Source of the DNA: Chitinophaga filiformis
GTDB lineage: Bacteria; Bacteroidota; Bacteroidia; Chitinophagales; Chitinophagaceae
Direction: 5' to 3'
DNA length: 64,000 nt
NCBI RefSeq assembly: GCF_021646545.1
Contig: NZ_JAKIRP010000001.1
Location: 1,178,001-1,242,000, forward strand
Made by a program: the position numbers and the translations under genes. How positions within the stretch are numbered: position 1 is the first letter of the stretch; each line of letters starts with the position of its first letter. The notes under the pieces are model-generated. The model was not told the DNA's origin and ran no database searches. It was given only the letters and a program-made list of their open reading frames with translations. Below are positions 35,445-43,812 of this stretch, piece after piece.

Positions 35445-36498
35445 GATAGGCAACAGGTGGATAGGGAAGGATCATGTTCCCTATTATATTGCTGACATTG
35501 GGGCAAACCATGATGGTAACCTTGACAGGGCATTGCGTCTCATAGAACTGGCGAAGGAAGCAGGTGCAGATGCTGCAAAATTCCAGAACTTCAAAGCTGC
35601 TAAGATTGTGAGCAGACACGGGTTTGAAACCCTGGGCGGCCAGTTATCCCACCAGGCCAACTGGAAGAAAAGTGTGTATGAGATCTATGAAGATGCAAGT
35701 ATCAGCCAGGATTGGACTGCTATTCTGAAAGCAAAATGTGATGAAGTAGGCATCGAATATTTTACCAGCCCTTACGATAAAGATTCAGTTGATCACGTAG
35801 ATGAGTTTGTGAATGTATATAAGATAGGATCTGGTGATATTACATGGCTGGAGATGATTGAGTACATCGCAAAAAAGGGCAAGCCGGTTTTACTGGCCAG
35901 TGGTGCGGCAGATATGAAAGATGTGGAACGGGCAATGGATGTTCTGTTGTCTGTTACAGATAAGGTTTGCCTGATGCAATGTAATACCAACTATACTGTT
36001 GATCCTGACAAGTATAAATTTGTTAATCTGAACGTACTGAACACTTTCAGGGACAAATATCCTGACGTTGTATTGGGATTATCTGACCATACTACAGGGC
36101 ATGCCACGGTAGCAGGCGCTATAGCGCTGGGTGCGAGAATGATAGAAAAACATTTTACAGACGACAATGGTCGTGAAGGTCCTGATCACAAATTTGCTAT
36201 GAACCCGCAATCGTGGGCCGAAATGGTGAAAGTGGGGAATGAGATCTTTTATGCGATGGGTGATGGTGTGAAAAGAATTGAGGAAAACGAAAAGCAATCC
36301 ATTATTGTACAGCAGAGAAGTCTGCGCGCAGTAAGAGACATTCCTGCCGGAACAGTGCTTTCAAATGAAGATCTTGAGTCCCTCAGGCCAATGCCGGCGG
36401 ACGCGTTACCTCCGTACAGACTTCCGGAACTGATCGGTAAGAAGCTGGCTAAAGGTATTATCAAGGGAGAACACATCACTTTAGACCATATAAAATAA
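35428..36498 (+). CDS. NeuB/PseI-like nonulosonic acid synthase
   Basis: 356 aa from the ATG at 35428 (35404 is possible). NeuB TIM-barrel motifs: IADIGANHDGNLDRALRLIE (about 19-38), AAKFQNFK, YFTSPYDKDS, YKIGSGDITW, LMQCNTNY, LGLSDHT, GARMIEKHFT and DHKFAMNP. A C-terminal SAF (antifreeze-like) domain follows (about 295-356: RSLRAVRDIPAGTVLSNEDL). It condenses phosphoenolpyruvate with a six-carbon amino sugar. The exact sugar is unknown. Confidence 0.9.
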   Translation: MNTTFKIGNRWIGKDHVPYYIADIGANHDGNLDRALRLIELAKEAGADAAKFQNFKAAKIVSRHGFETLGGQLSHQANWKKSVYEIYEDASISQDWTAILKAKCDEVGIEYFTSPYDKDSVDHVDEFVNVYKIGSGDITWLEMIEYIAKKGKPVLLASGAADMKDVERAMDVLLSVTDKVCLMQCNTNYTVDPDKYKFVNLNVLNTFRDKYPDVVLGLSDHTTGHATVAGAIALGARMIEKHFTDDNGREGPDHKFAMNPQSWAEMVKVGNEIFYAMGDGVKRIEENEKQSIIVQQRSLRAVRDIPAGTVLSNEDLESLRPMPADALPPYRLPELIGKKLAKGIIKGEHITLDHIK

Positions 36499-36501
36499 AC
36501 G

Positions 36502-37041
36502 ATGATAAAAGGTAACCTGGTAGGTTTAAGGGCGCTTGAGAAACAGGACCTGAGCCTGTTAAGAGACTGGCGTAATCTGCCGCATTTCAGAAGGAACTTC
36601 AGAGAGTTCAGGGAGCTGGGAATGGCTAATCAGGAAATGTGGTTTAATAAGGTGGTAAGCAGCAGTAATGACTTCATGTTCCTTATTGAAAGACTATCCG
36701 ATGGCATGCCACTGGGCGCATGCGGTTTGTTATACACGAACTGGATTATCCGCTCAGCAGACTTTTCTTTTTACATAGGATATAATGAAACCTATATCGA
36801 TAATGAAGGCTACGCACTGGATGCGGCATCCCTATTAATTGACTACGGGTTTAAAAGCCTTAACCTGAACAAGATCTGGATGGAGTTGTACGAGTTTGAC
36901 AAAGCGAAGATTGATTTTTTCACCAATCAATTCTCCTTCAAACAGGATGGCAAACTCAGACAGAACTGTTTTGAGGATGGTAAATATCATGACTCATTAA
37001 TAATATCTCTGTTAAGTAGTGAGTATGCAGGAAGGAAATAA
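36502..37041 (+). CDS. GNAT acetyltransferase, PseH-like
   Basis: 179 aa of the GNAT/RimJ type: LRALEKQDLSLLRDWRNLPH at the start, then ADFSFYIGYNETYIDNEGYA and SLLIDYGFKSLNLNKIWMEL. In pseudaminic and legionaminic pathways an enzyme of this type acetylates the 4-amino group; no aminotransferase is seen here, so the acceptor is unclear. Its end overlaps the start of the cytidylyltransferase gene. Confidence 0.7.
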   Translation: MIKGNLVGLRALEKQDLSLLRDWRNLPHFRRNFREFRELGMANQEMWFNKVVSSSNDFMFLIERLSDGMPLGACGLLYTNWIIRSADFSFYIGYNETYIDNEGYALDAASLLIDYGFKSLNLNKIWMELYEFDKAKIDFFTNQFSFKQDGKLRQNCFEDGKYHDSLIISLLSSEYAGRK

Positions 37042-37729
37042 ACTGGTCGCAATTATCACAGCCAGAGGAGGCAGTAAACGGATACCCAGAAAGAACATCC
37101 TGCCATTTCTGGGTAGGCCGATTATCAGCTATTCTATTCACGCTGCACTCGAATCGAAGTTGTTTACCGAGGTAATGGTCTCGACTGACGATGAAGAGAT
37201 CGCCCGGATCGCAGAGGCAGAAGGAGCAGTAGTTCCTTTTTTTAGAAGTAAGGAAAATGCAGACGATTTTTCAGGAACAGCAGATGTAATCGCTGAAGTG
37301 ATAAATCGTTATAAGGAACGGGGAATGACGTTTGAAACCGGATGCTGCATATATCCCACAGCACCCTTTGTCAATCCCGCGATTTTAAAAGAAGGTTACC
37401 AGAAATTAGTGGATGGGAAATTTGATGTAGTATTTCCCATGGTAAAGTATAGTTATCCCATTCAACGTTCCATACATAAAGTGGAAAACGGAAAGGTAGC
37501 TATGTTGTGGCCCGAAAATTACCATAAGCGTTCCCAGGACCTGGAGCCGGTATACCATGATGCCGGCCAGTTTTATTGGTTCAGAAGCGATTACATTGTC
37601 GCGTACAAAAAATTGTTTGGAGATAACGTAGCCGGTTTAGAGGTAGCGGAAAAGAGCGTACAGGATATCGATACGTTATCGGACTGGGAATTGGCAGAAA
37701 TAAAATATCAATTATTAAATAGAAAATAA
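37025..37729 (+). CDS. pseF: CMP-nonulosonate cytidylyltransferase, PseF-like
   Basis: 234 aa from the ATG at 37025; GTG at 37019 is an alternative. Nucleotidyltransferase motif AIITARGGSKRIPRKNILPF (about 9-28), then VSTDDEEIARIAEAEG, IYPTAPFVNP and YHDAGQFYWFRSD, VQDIDTLSDWELAE. The sequence is closer to PseF than to NeuA in these blocks. It activates a nonulosonic acid with CTP for a glycosyltransferase. It overlaps the acetyltransferase gene by 17 bases. Confidence 0.88.
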   Translation: MQEGNKLVAIITARGGSKRIPRKNILPFLGRPIISYSIHAALESKLFTEVMVSTDDEEIARIAEAEGAVVPFFRSKENADDFSGTADVIAEVINRYKERGMTFETGCCIYPTAPFVNPAILKEGYQKLVDGKFDVVFPMVKYSYPIQRSIHKVENGKVAMLWPENYHKRSQDLEPVYHDAGQFYWFRSDYIVAYKKLFGDNVAGLEVAEKSVQDIDTLSDWELAEIKYQLLNRK

Positions 37730-37771
37730 TTCTAAGAAGTTAGAAGAAAGTAATACTATCACTAGTTTTAG

Positions 37772-37785
37772 AGTTTATATAAACT
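37772..37785. promoter_or_regulatory. 14-bp perfect palindrome before the sialidase-like gene
   Basis: AGTTTATATAAACT is a perfect palindrome ending 6 bases before the ATG at 37792. It lies in the 62-base gap after pseF, one of the larger gaps inside this operon. It could be an operator. Confidence 0.4.
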
Positions 37786-37791
37786 ATATCT

Positions 37792-38796
37792 ATGCCTCTG
37801 AGTCGTATGCACCTGCTAGCAGTTATGATGTTAGCAATACTGGGTTGCAGCAAAGAAAAAAAGACCAGCAATATACTTTCGTATAAAAAGATCTGGTCAA
37901 ACAGCGCTTATTGCGCATTTACTGACCTTACCAGATATGAAAACAAGTGGTTCTGTGTTTTCAGGGAAGGAAAGGGACATGTAGGAGATGAAGGAAGAAT
38001 TAGAGTAATAACTTCAGATGACGGCGTGGAATGGGTAAGTGATACATTAATCAGAGCGGCAGGTTCAGACCTGCGGGACCCTAAGCTCATTATCGGCTTT
38101 GATCATAAGTTATATATCACTGTAGGTGCAGTAAGGCCGGGTAATGTAATAAACGTGGTTTATGCGTATAATGATACCACAAGACAATGGAAGGGGCCAA
38201 TTAATATGGACGTGGCTAAAGATTGGCTATGGAGGGTACACAAAAGAGATAACGCTGAAATGTATACAATGGCATATGGCGTCGCCAGCAGACAGCCGAT
38301 GCAAAGTAGTCTCTCTTTGTATAGTAGTACTCCTGACATCTTTCCGAAATTCAGGCTTTTGAAAAAAGAAGTGGCTACCGATGGATGTCCGACAGAATGT
38401 GCAATGTTATTTACGCATACAAGAAAGATGGTGATTGTGGCAAGAAGGGATTGTGATAATAGGAGCAGCTGGTTAGGTCTATCCGATACGCCCTATAATG
38501 TAATACAATGGCATGATTTGGGAAAGACAGTAGAATCTCCTAATATCATTGAGGTCAAAAATCGCTTTTACCTGGCTGGAAGAACGTATGATCCACCTTA
38601 TTTTTGGCCGGTGACTGCGTTGTTTGATCTGGATGTTGAGCATAAAAAACTGACGAAACTGGAAAATCTACCATCAGGTTGGGATACCGGATACCCTGGT
38701 ATTTATTATAATAGTGGTAAACTATGGATATCCTATTACGCCAAGGACGTTGATGAATCAAGATCGATTTATTTATGTACGTACAAAACAGATTGA
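37792..38796 (+). CDS. Sialidase-like beta-propeller lipoprotein
   Basis: 334 aa. Lipoprotein signal MHLLAVMMLAILGC places the mature protein on a membrane surface. The fold looks like a six-bladed sialidase propeller: VFREGKGHVGDEGRIRVITS resembles the FRIP region with a catalytic-type Arg, and SDDGVEW is an Asp-box. Related exo-sialidase-like domains are common in the phylum and often lack activity. The location just after the nonulosonic acid genes suggests that it binds or trims the sugar made there; this is inference. The gene reads in the direction of the operon. Confidence 0.72.
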   Translation: MPLSRMHLLAVMMLAILGCSKEKKTSNILSYKKIWSNSAYCAFTDLTRYENKWFCVFREGKGHVGDEGRIRVITSDDGVEWVSDTLIRAAGSDLRDPKLIIGFDHKLYITVGAVRPGNVINVVYAYNDTTRQWKGPINMDVAKDWLWRVHKRDNAEMYTMAYGVASRQPMQSSLSLYSSTPDIFPKFRLLKKEVATDGCPTECAMLFTHTRKMVIVARRDCDNRSSWLGLSDTPYNVIQWHDLGKTVESPNIIEVKNRFYLAGRTYDPPYFWPVTALFDLDVEHKKLTKLENLPSGWDTGYPGIYYNSGKLWISYYAKDVDESRSIYLCTYKTD

Positions 38797-38799
38797 TAA

Positions 38800-40077
38800 A
38801 TGTCTGATAGGAATGAGGAGTATTTGTTAGCGTATCTGTCAGAAACGGCAGATGAAGCATTAAAAAGGCATATTGATCTTCTTAAGCTGGAGCTCGATTG
38901 GCATATATACCACTATGGCGCGCATTTTAGCCGGCCTAAAGGAAGTGTCGTAAGGGCAAAAATACCTTTACGGAGCCGCTTGCGAAATTGGTATTCCGCT
39001 AACTATCAGGATCATTTCAGTGCAGATAAAAGTAATATTTTATCACTTATATACTTCAGCGGGTTCAACAAGCACCTGGAGGACGAGGGGTATAACCTGG
39101 TCAGTCCCTATTGGGCGCCCCATGGGAGGAAAGTAGCAGGGAATGCCTCCATCGTAAAAGCGTATCACGAAATTGATAAACACTTACGGGAGAGCAGTTT
39201 TAGTTATCTGATGGGAGAACAGTTTCAACAACAGGTAGCCTCTTTCGAACAAATGGTTGCCAGTTACCTGCGTGAAAAAGATCTGAGGGCGGCTTTATTG
39301 TTCACAGGGCAGCTTTTTTATTCGAAGGTTGTTATCAACTGTTTCCGTTCGATGAATCGCCCATCTTTTATTTTGTCACATGGCCTTCCTGCTTTTTATC
39401 ACCATGAAGCTGAAAATAACAGCGACTACCTGGTAGTCTGGGGAGAGCAGGTCAGGCAAAATTACCTGAGAGCAGGCTTAGATCCCGCTAAGGTATTGGT
39501 AGCAGGCCATCCATCCTACAGCAGCATTGTAAAAGATAAACAAATACGTTTTGATTTGTCTGATGTGCTGGTATTGCCCAAGGCAATGTCAGCACATCAG
39601 CATACTTATGAAGCTATACTGGGAGATCGTGGCAATATTATTGTATATCTGCTGAGAGTAAAAGCGGTTCTACAAAAAGCCGGCATAAAGAGGGCGCGTT
39701 TAAGACCTCATCCATCAATGAGTGGAAACTGGTTACTACAGTTCGTCGGGACAGATTTCTATTATCTTGATACCTTGTCATTAAGTGATTCATTGAACAA
39801 GGCATCACTTGTGGTAGGCCCGACATCAACGCTGTTGCTCGAATCAATTGGGCATGGTGTTAATTACCTGGTGTATGAACCGGTTACAGCTGAAGGTAAA
39901 GACCTGACCGGGTATGAAATCGTACCACCTTTCGATGGATCGGACAAAGATATTCCCGTTGCCAAAACGGATGAGGCTTTGCATGACCTGATCAAAAATA
40001 AGGTTGTTGTAAACAAGAAGGCATTGGAGAAATATCTGCGGCCTTTTGACGTGTCTGTTATAAAGAATAAATTATAG
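38800..40077 (+). CDS. Putative GT-B capsule glycosyltransferase
   Basis: 425 aa. The middle (SHGLPAFYHHEAENNSDYLV then VWGEQVRQNYLRAGLDPAKV) and the late LRPHPSMSG and VVGPTSTLLLESIGHGVNYL follow the pattern of GT-B enzymes of the capsule-synthesis or CDP-glycerol-transferase type, some of which move sialic-type sugars. No membrane segment is seen. It starts 3 bases after the sialidase-like gene. I cannot name its donor, though a CMP-nonulosonate is plausible by context. Confidence 0.62.
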   Translation: MSDRNEEYLLAYLSETADEALKRHIDLLKLELDWHIYHYGAHFSRPKGSVVRAKIPLRSRLRNWYSANYQDHFSADKSNILSLIYFSGFNKHLEDEGYNLVSPYWAPHGRKVAGNASIVKAYHEIDKHLRESSFSYLMGEQFQQQVASFEQMVASYLREKDLRAALLFTGQLFYSKVVINCFRSMNRPSFILSHGLPAFYHHEAENNSDYLVVWGEQVRQNYLRAGLDPAKVLVAGHPSYSSIVKDKQIRFDLSDVLVLPKAMSAHQHTYEAILGDRGNIIVYLLRVKAVLQKAGIKRARLRPHPSMSGNWLLQFVGTDFYYLDTLSLSDSLNKASLVVGPTSTLLLESIGHGVNYLVYEPVTAEGKDLTGYEIVPPFDGSDKDIPVAKTDEALHDLIKNKVVVNKKALEKYLRPFDVSVIKNKL

Positions 40078-40083
40078 AAGAGA

Positions 40084-41646
40084 ATGGCGGAAACTGTAAG
40101 TTATATTAATAACTACGTGAAGATATACATATGGAAGCTGGCAGCTTATATAGCAGGATTTGCTTCGCTTGCAATTGTCACCCCCAGGGTCACCAGTTCC
40201 GCTGCGCTGTTTGGGATATTCTCTTTTTGCATGTCTCTGAATATTTTCTTTCAATATGCTGACCTGGGATTTATTAACGCCGCCCAGAAATATGCGTCAG
40301 AGTACTATGGTCGACGAGACCAGGATGGAGAGATAAAGGTGACCGGTTTTTGCTGCTTCATCTTTACTTTGTTTATCATACCGGTGAGTTTATTCATACT
40401 CTGGATTTCTTTTTATCCGGAGTTAATGATCAAGGGGATCTCCTCTTCACCTGAAGAACTGAAGTTGGCTTCGAGGTTACTGTTGGTGTTGTTCCTTTTT
40501 TCCCCCGTACTGATAGCGCAGCGTATTATTCAGATCATTTTTGCGGTAAGACTTGAAGATTACTACCCGCAGCGTATCAATATCATCGTGTCACTGATCC
40601 GCATCGCCTCAGTATTCTATTTTTTTGGTAATGGAAGATATCTGTTATTCGAGTACTTCCTGTTCTATAATTTACTGACAATTGCCGCCATTCTTGCAAA
40701 TATTATCATTGCGAAAAAACGGTATAACTATAGTTTTCTTTATCTGTTGAGATGTTGCCGGTTTTCAAAGGAGTTATATAACAAGACTTCCAAACTGGCT
40801 TATAATTCTTTCTTTCTATCTCTTTCCTGGATTATTTTTTATGAACTAGACCTCTTGTACATAGGATATTTCCTTGGAAAGAACGAGGTGGCTTATTATG
40901 CTATAGGTTTAACATTGCTCCGTTTCTTCAGGGATGCATTCGGAACGTTTTATTATCCTTTTGTTATCAGGTTTAATCACATGGTGGGAAGGAATGAAAA
41001 TGAGGCATTATCAAATCTGTATAAAACACTGCTAAGAATCGGGGCGCCTATTACGGTGATCCCATCGGTGGCTATGATCGTATTGATGAAGCCATTGATC
41101 CTTTCGTGGGTAGGGCCAAATTATGAGGACTCAATTTTTGTGGCCCAGGTACTGGCAACTTCATTTTTACTGAGCTTTATTACCTATCCTGCCGGAGCAT
41201 TGCTTACAGCCAGGGAACAATTACGGAAGTTATATCTTAATGCTACTATACAGCCCCTGATCTTCGTGACAGGTGTATTGTGTACTCAGCACTTTTTAGG
41301 TATTTCGTCCTATGCCCTGTTCAAGAGCCTGGCTATTCAGGTGAATGTGTTCCTGTTTATTTTGTATTCTGCAAGGTACCTGAATATATCCATAGTCAGT
41401 TTTTTAAACAGGTACATGAAGCAGTTAATACCATCTGTATTATTTATTATCGGGTTTGGTTATCTGGCGGGTAAGCTGATACATGCGCAGAAGGGATTAT
41501 ATTCTCTTGTCACTGTCGGTATCTGTTTATCTGTAGCTGTTCTTTGTGCTTTCACCATTTATTATTTTGTAGATGTTGAGTTCAAAAATTTCCTCAAGTC
41601 CACTTTAGGAAGATTGATGAAAAAGGATAAGCAACAGATAGCATAA
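40084..41646 (+). CDS. wzx: Wzx-like polysaccharide flippase
   Basis: 520 aa with about 12-14 membrane segments spread over the whole length, for example FGIFSFCMSLNIFFQYADLG near 40-60, LFLFSPVLIAQRIIQIIFAV near 137-156 and TICLSVAVLCAFTIYYF near the end. The pattern DLGFINAAQKYASEYYG is usual in the polysaccharide transport (PST) family. It would flip undecaprenyl-linked repeat units across the inner membrane for the Wzy pathway. Confidence 0.88.
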   Translation: MAETVSYINNYVKIYIWKLAAYIAGFASLAIVTPRVTSSAALFGIFSFCMSLNIFFQYADLGFINAAQKYASEYYGRRDQDGEIKVTGFCCFIFTLFIIPVSLFILWISFYPELMIKGISSSPEELKLASRLLLVLFLFSPVLIAQRIIQIIFAVRLEDYYPQRINIIVSLIRIASVFYFFGNGRYLLFEYFLFYNLLTIAAILANIIIAKKRYNYSFLYLLRCCRFSKELYNKTSKLAYNSFFLSLSWIIFYELDLLYIGYFLGKNEVAYYAIGLTLLRFFRDAFGTFYYPFVIRFNHMVGRNENEALSNLYKTLLRIGAPITVIPSVAMIVLMKPLILSWVGPNYEDSIFVAQVLATSFLLSFITYPAGALLTAREQLRKLYLNATIQPLIFVTGVLCTQHFLGISSYALFKSLAIQVNVFLFILYSARYLNISIVSFLNRYMKQLIPSVLFIIGFGYLAGKLIHAQKGLYSLVTVGICLSVAVLCAFTIYYFVDVEFKNFLKSTLGRLMKKDKQQIA

Positions 41647-41662
41647 CTATTATTTTTATAAC

Positions 41663-42739
41663 ATGAGTGATATTGTTAGATTAATCGCATTCTATTTGCC
41701 TCAGTTTCATCCGATTCCAGAAAACGACGCCTGGTGGGGAAAAGGATTTACGGAATGGACAAATGTTGGCAAAGCCAGAAAGCTGTTCCGCAATCACTAT
41801 CAACCACGGGTGCCTGCGGATCTGGGTTATTATGATCTGCGATTGTCTGAAGTCAGGGAAGCGCAGGCTGAAATGGCGAGAGAAGCAGGTATAGAAGGAT
41901 TCTGTTATTGGCATTACTGGTTTGGAAATAAGAGACGTCTGCTAGAGCGGCCGTTTAATGAAGTACTGGCATCAGGAAATCCTGATTTCCCGTTTTGTCT
42001 GGGTTGGGCAAATGAGACGTGGAGCGGTATCTGGCATGGTGCAGAAAAGACAATACTGATAGAACAGTTGTATCCGGGAATAGAGGACTATAAAGCGCAT
42101 TTCTATGAGGTATTGCCTGCGTTTCTTGACAAACGATACCTGACGGTGGACGGAAAGCCAATATTCTTCATCTATCGTCCTTTGCAGTTTAAAGAAATCG
42201 GTATTTTTATCGAACTGTGGCAAAAACTAGCGCAGGAAAACGGATTACCAGGAATATACTTTGTAGGACATACCTACTTTTCTGAGGATATACAGACAAT
42301 ACTGGATCTGGGCTACGATGCAGCTAATGTGATCAGGATGCATGATTATGAACGCAGCAGAAAGACCTTACCCATACGTATATTCAGGCGTGTATTTGGT
42401 GGACTACGTGTATTTGACTATGGTAAATCGGCAGCACATTTTGTAGGAGAAGAGGAGAAAGCACTGAACTGTATTCCCACTGTCATACCTAACTGGGACC
42501 ACTCGCCAAGAAGTGGGAAAAGAGCTTTTATTCTTAATAACGCTACTCCTGAGTTGTTCAAAAAGCACTTGGAAGTTACTGTAGATAAAATAAAACATAA
42601 ACCTCAGCAACACAGGATCGCATTTGTGAAATCATGGAATGAATGGGCTGAAGGCAATTACCTGGAGCCGGATATTGTACATGGCAGGAAATTCCTCGAC
42701 GCGATAAGAGAAGTGGTCGGCAATAAAAGAAACGCTTAA
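41663..42739 (+). CDS. WbsX-like glycan enzyme
   Basis: 358 aa. The text IAFYLPQFHPIPENDAWWGK (about 8-27), FTEWTNVGKARKLF, FCYWHYWFGNKRRLLERPFN and SWNEWAEGNYLEPD is that of the WbsX family, related to GH99 TIM-barrels and found in O-antigen and capsule loci. Despite its old label as glycosyltransferase its reaction is unsettled. Its TAA stop overlaps the next ATG by one base (TAATG), showing coupled translation. Confidence 0.85.
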   Translation: MSDIVRLIAFYLPQFHPIPENDAWWGKGFTEWTNVGKARKLFRNHYQPRVPADLGYYDLRLSEVREAQAEMAREAGIEGFCYWHYWFGNKRRLLERPFNEVLASGNPDFPFCLGWANETWSGIWHGAEKTILIEQLYPGIEDYKAHFYEVLPAFLDKRYLTVDGKPIFFIYRPLQFKEIGIFIELWQKLAQENGLPGIYFVGHTYFSEDIQTILDLGYDAANVIRMHDYERSRKTLPIRIFRRVFGGLRVFDYGKSAAHFVGEEEKALNCIPTVIPNWDHSPRSGKRAFILNNATPELFKKHLEVTVDKIKHKPQQHRIAFVKSWNEWAEGNYLEPDIVHGRKFLDAIREVVGNKRNA

Positions 42740-43812
42740 TGAAGATAGTTACAATAAGGCATCGTTTCCCCCATATGGGAGCGCACAGCGGATATGATAA
42801 TCTTTTCATGCATTTGGAGAAGATGTATGGAAATGATTTTACCACCATCTGGAGGAAGGATGCAACCTTTATGCAACGTGTTTCTGGCCGGGTGTTGAGG
42901 CCTGCTTTTAATAGTATGAAACTGGGACCCTTTTACACAGTGCCAAGTATGCTGGCTGAATGGAAGGGATGGAAACTACTTAAAAAAGCGGGAGGTGGAA
43001 TCATTCATATCGCCTATCTCGAGGATAGCTTTGGTTTATTGGCTTACCTGAAGAAAAATGCCGCTAAATACAAACATATTAAGATAGTGGCTACTTCGCA
43101 CCAACCTGTTAGCTGGTGGGAGAAGCATCCCGAAAGAATAAAATCGTTACGTGCCCTGGACGCCATGATTGTGTTGTCTACACGTGAACAAGCTTATTTT
43201 GACAAGCAATTGCCGGGCAAGGTACATTTTGTAAGGCATGGTATTGACATAGACTTTTTTACACCCGGGAAAGAATATCAGCAGAACAAAACGTGTATGT
43301 TCACTGGTAACTGGTTCAGAGATATACCCTGCCTGATCGATGTTGTGAAACGTGTAACTGAAAAAGATAACACGATCAGGTTTGAAATAGTGAATCATTT
43401 TGTAGATGATCCGGCTCATCCGATTAGTCAGCTTCGTGCGTTCAAAAACGCAGTGTTTCACCGTAATATTTCTGACGAAAGCTTGTTGGGGTTGTATCGA
43501 AGCGCAGATCTTTTATTGCTGCCTTTGATTGAAAGCACTGCTAATAATGCGATGCTGGAAGCTACTTCCTGTGGATTGCCCATCGTTACCACTGATGTTG
43601 GTGGTGTAAGAGACTATACAAGCCGCGGTTTCTGTGACTATGCAGAGAAAGGTAACGCAGCGAAACTGGCTGAATATGTTTTAGGTGCAGTGCAGGCTCC
43701 TTCAGAATTGAAGGAGCGGCGTCTGAACGCAAGACATTACGCAGAACAATACCTGGACTGGCAAGTACTTGCTAAGGAAGTAGCGGGTATCTATCAAAGC
43801 CTTCTTGCCTGA
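42739..43812 (+). CDS. Glycosyltransferase family 4
   Basis: 357 aa GT-B enzyme. Donor-domain features: DLLLLPLIESTANNAMLEAT (about 255-274, with the EX7E-type Glu) and CGLPIVTTDVGGVRDY. The N-terminal half begins KIVTIRHRFPHMGAHSGYDN, with the acceptor-side GG-like loop modified. It forms the end of the plus-strand run here, and its last 19 bases overlap the end of the convergent beta-helix gene. Confidence 0.87.
   Translation: MKIVTIRHRFPHMGAHSGYDNLFMHLEKMYGNDFTTIWRKDATFMQRVSGRVLRPAFNSMKLGPFYTVPSMLAEWKGWKLLKKAGGGIIHIAYLEDSFGLLAYLKKNAAKYKHIKIVATSHQPVSWWEKHPERIKSLRALDAMIVLSTREQAYFDKQLPGKVHFVRHGIDIDFFTPGKEYQQNKTCMFTGNWFRDIPCLIDVVKRVTEKDNTIRFEIVNHFVDDPAHPISQLRAFKNAVFHRNISDESLLGLYRSADLLLLPLIESTANNAMLEATSCGLPIVTTDVGGVRDYTSRGFCDYAEKGNAAKLAEYVLGAVQAPSELKERRLNARHYAEQYLDWQVLAKEVAGIYQSLLA

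Noticed and set aside
38800..40077. PseG-like UDP-sugar hydrolase or NeuC-like epimerase as the missing pathway step
   Set aside because: The motifs fit capsule GT-B transferases better; no PseG catalytic His context or NeuC signature was seen.
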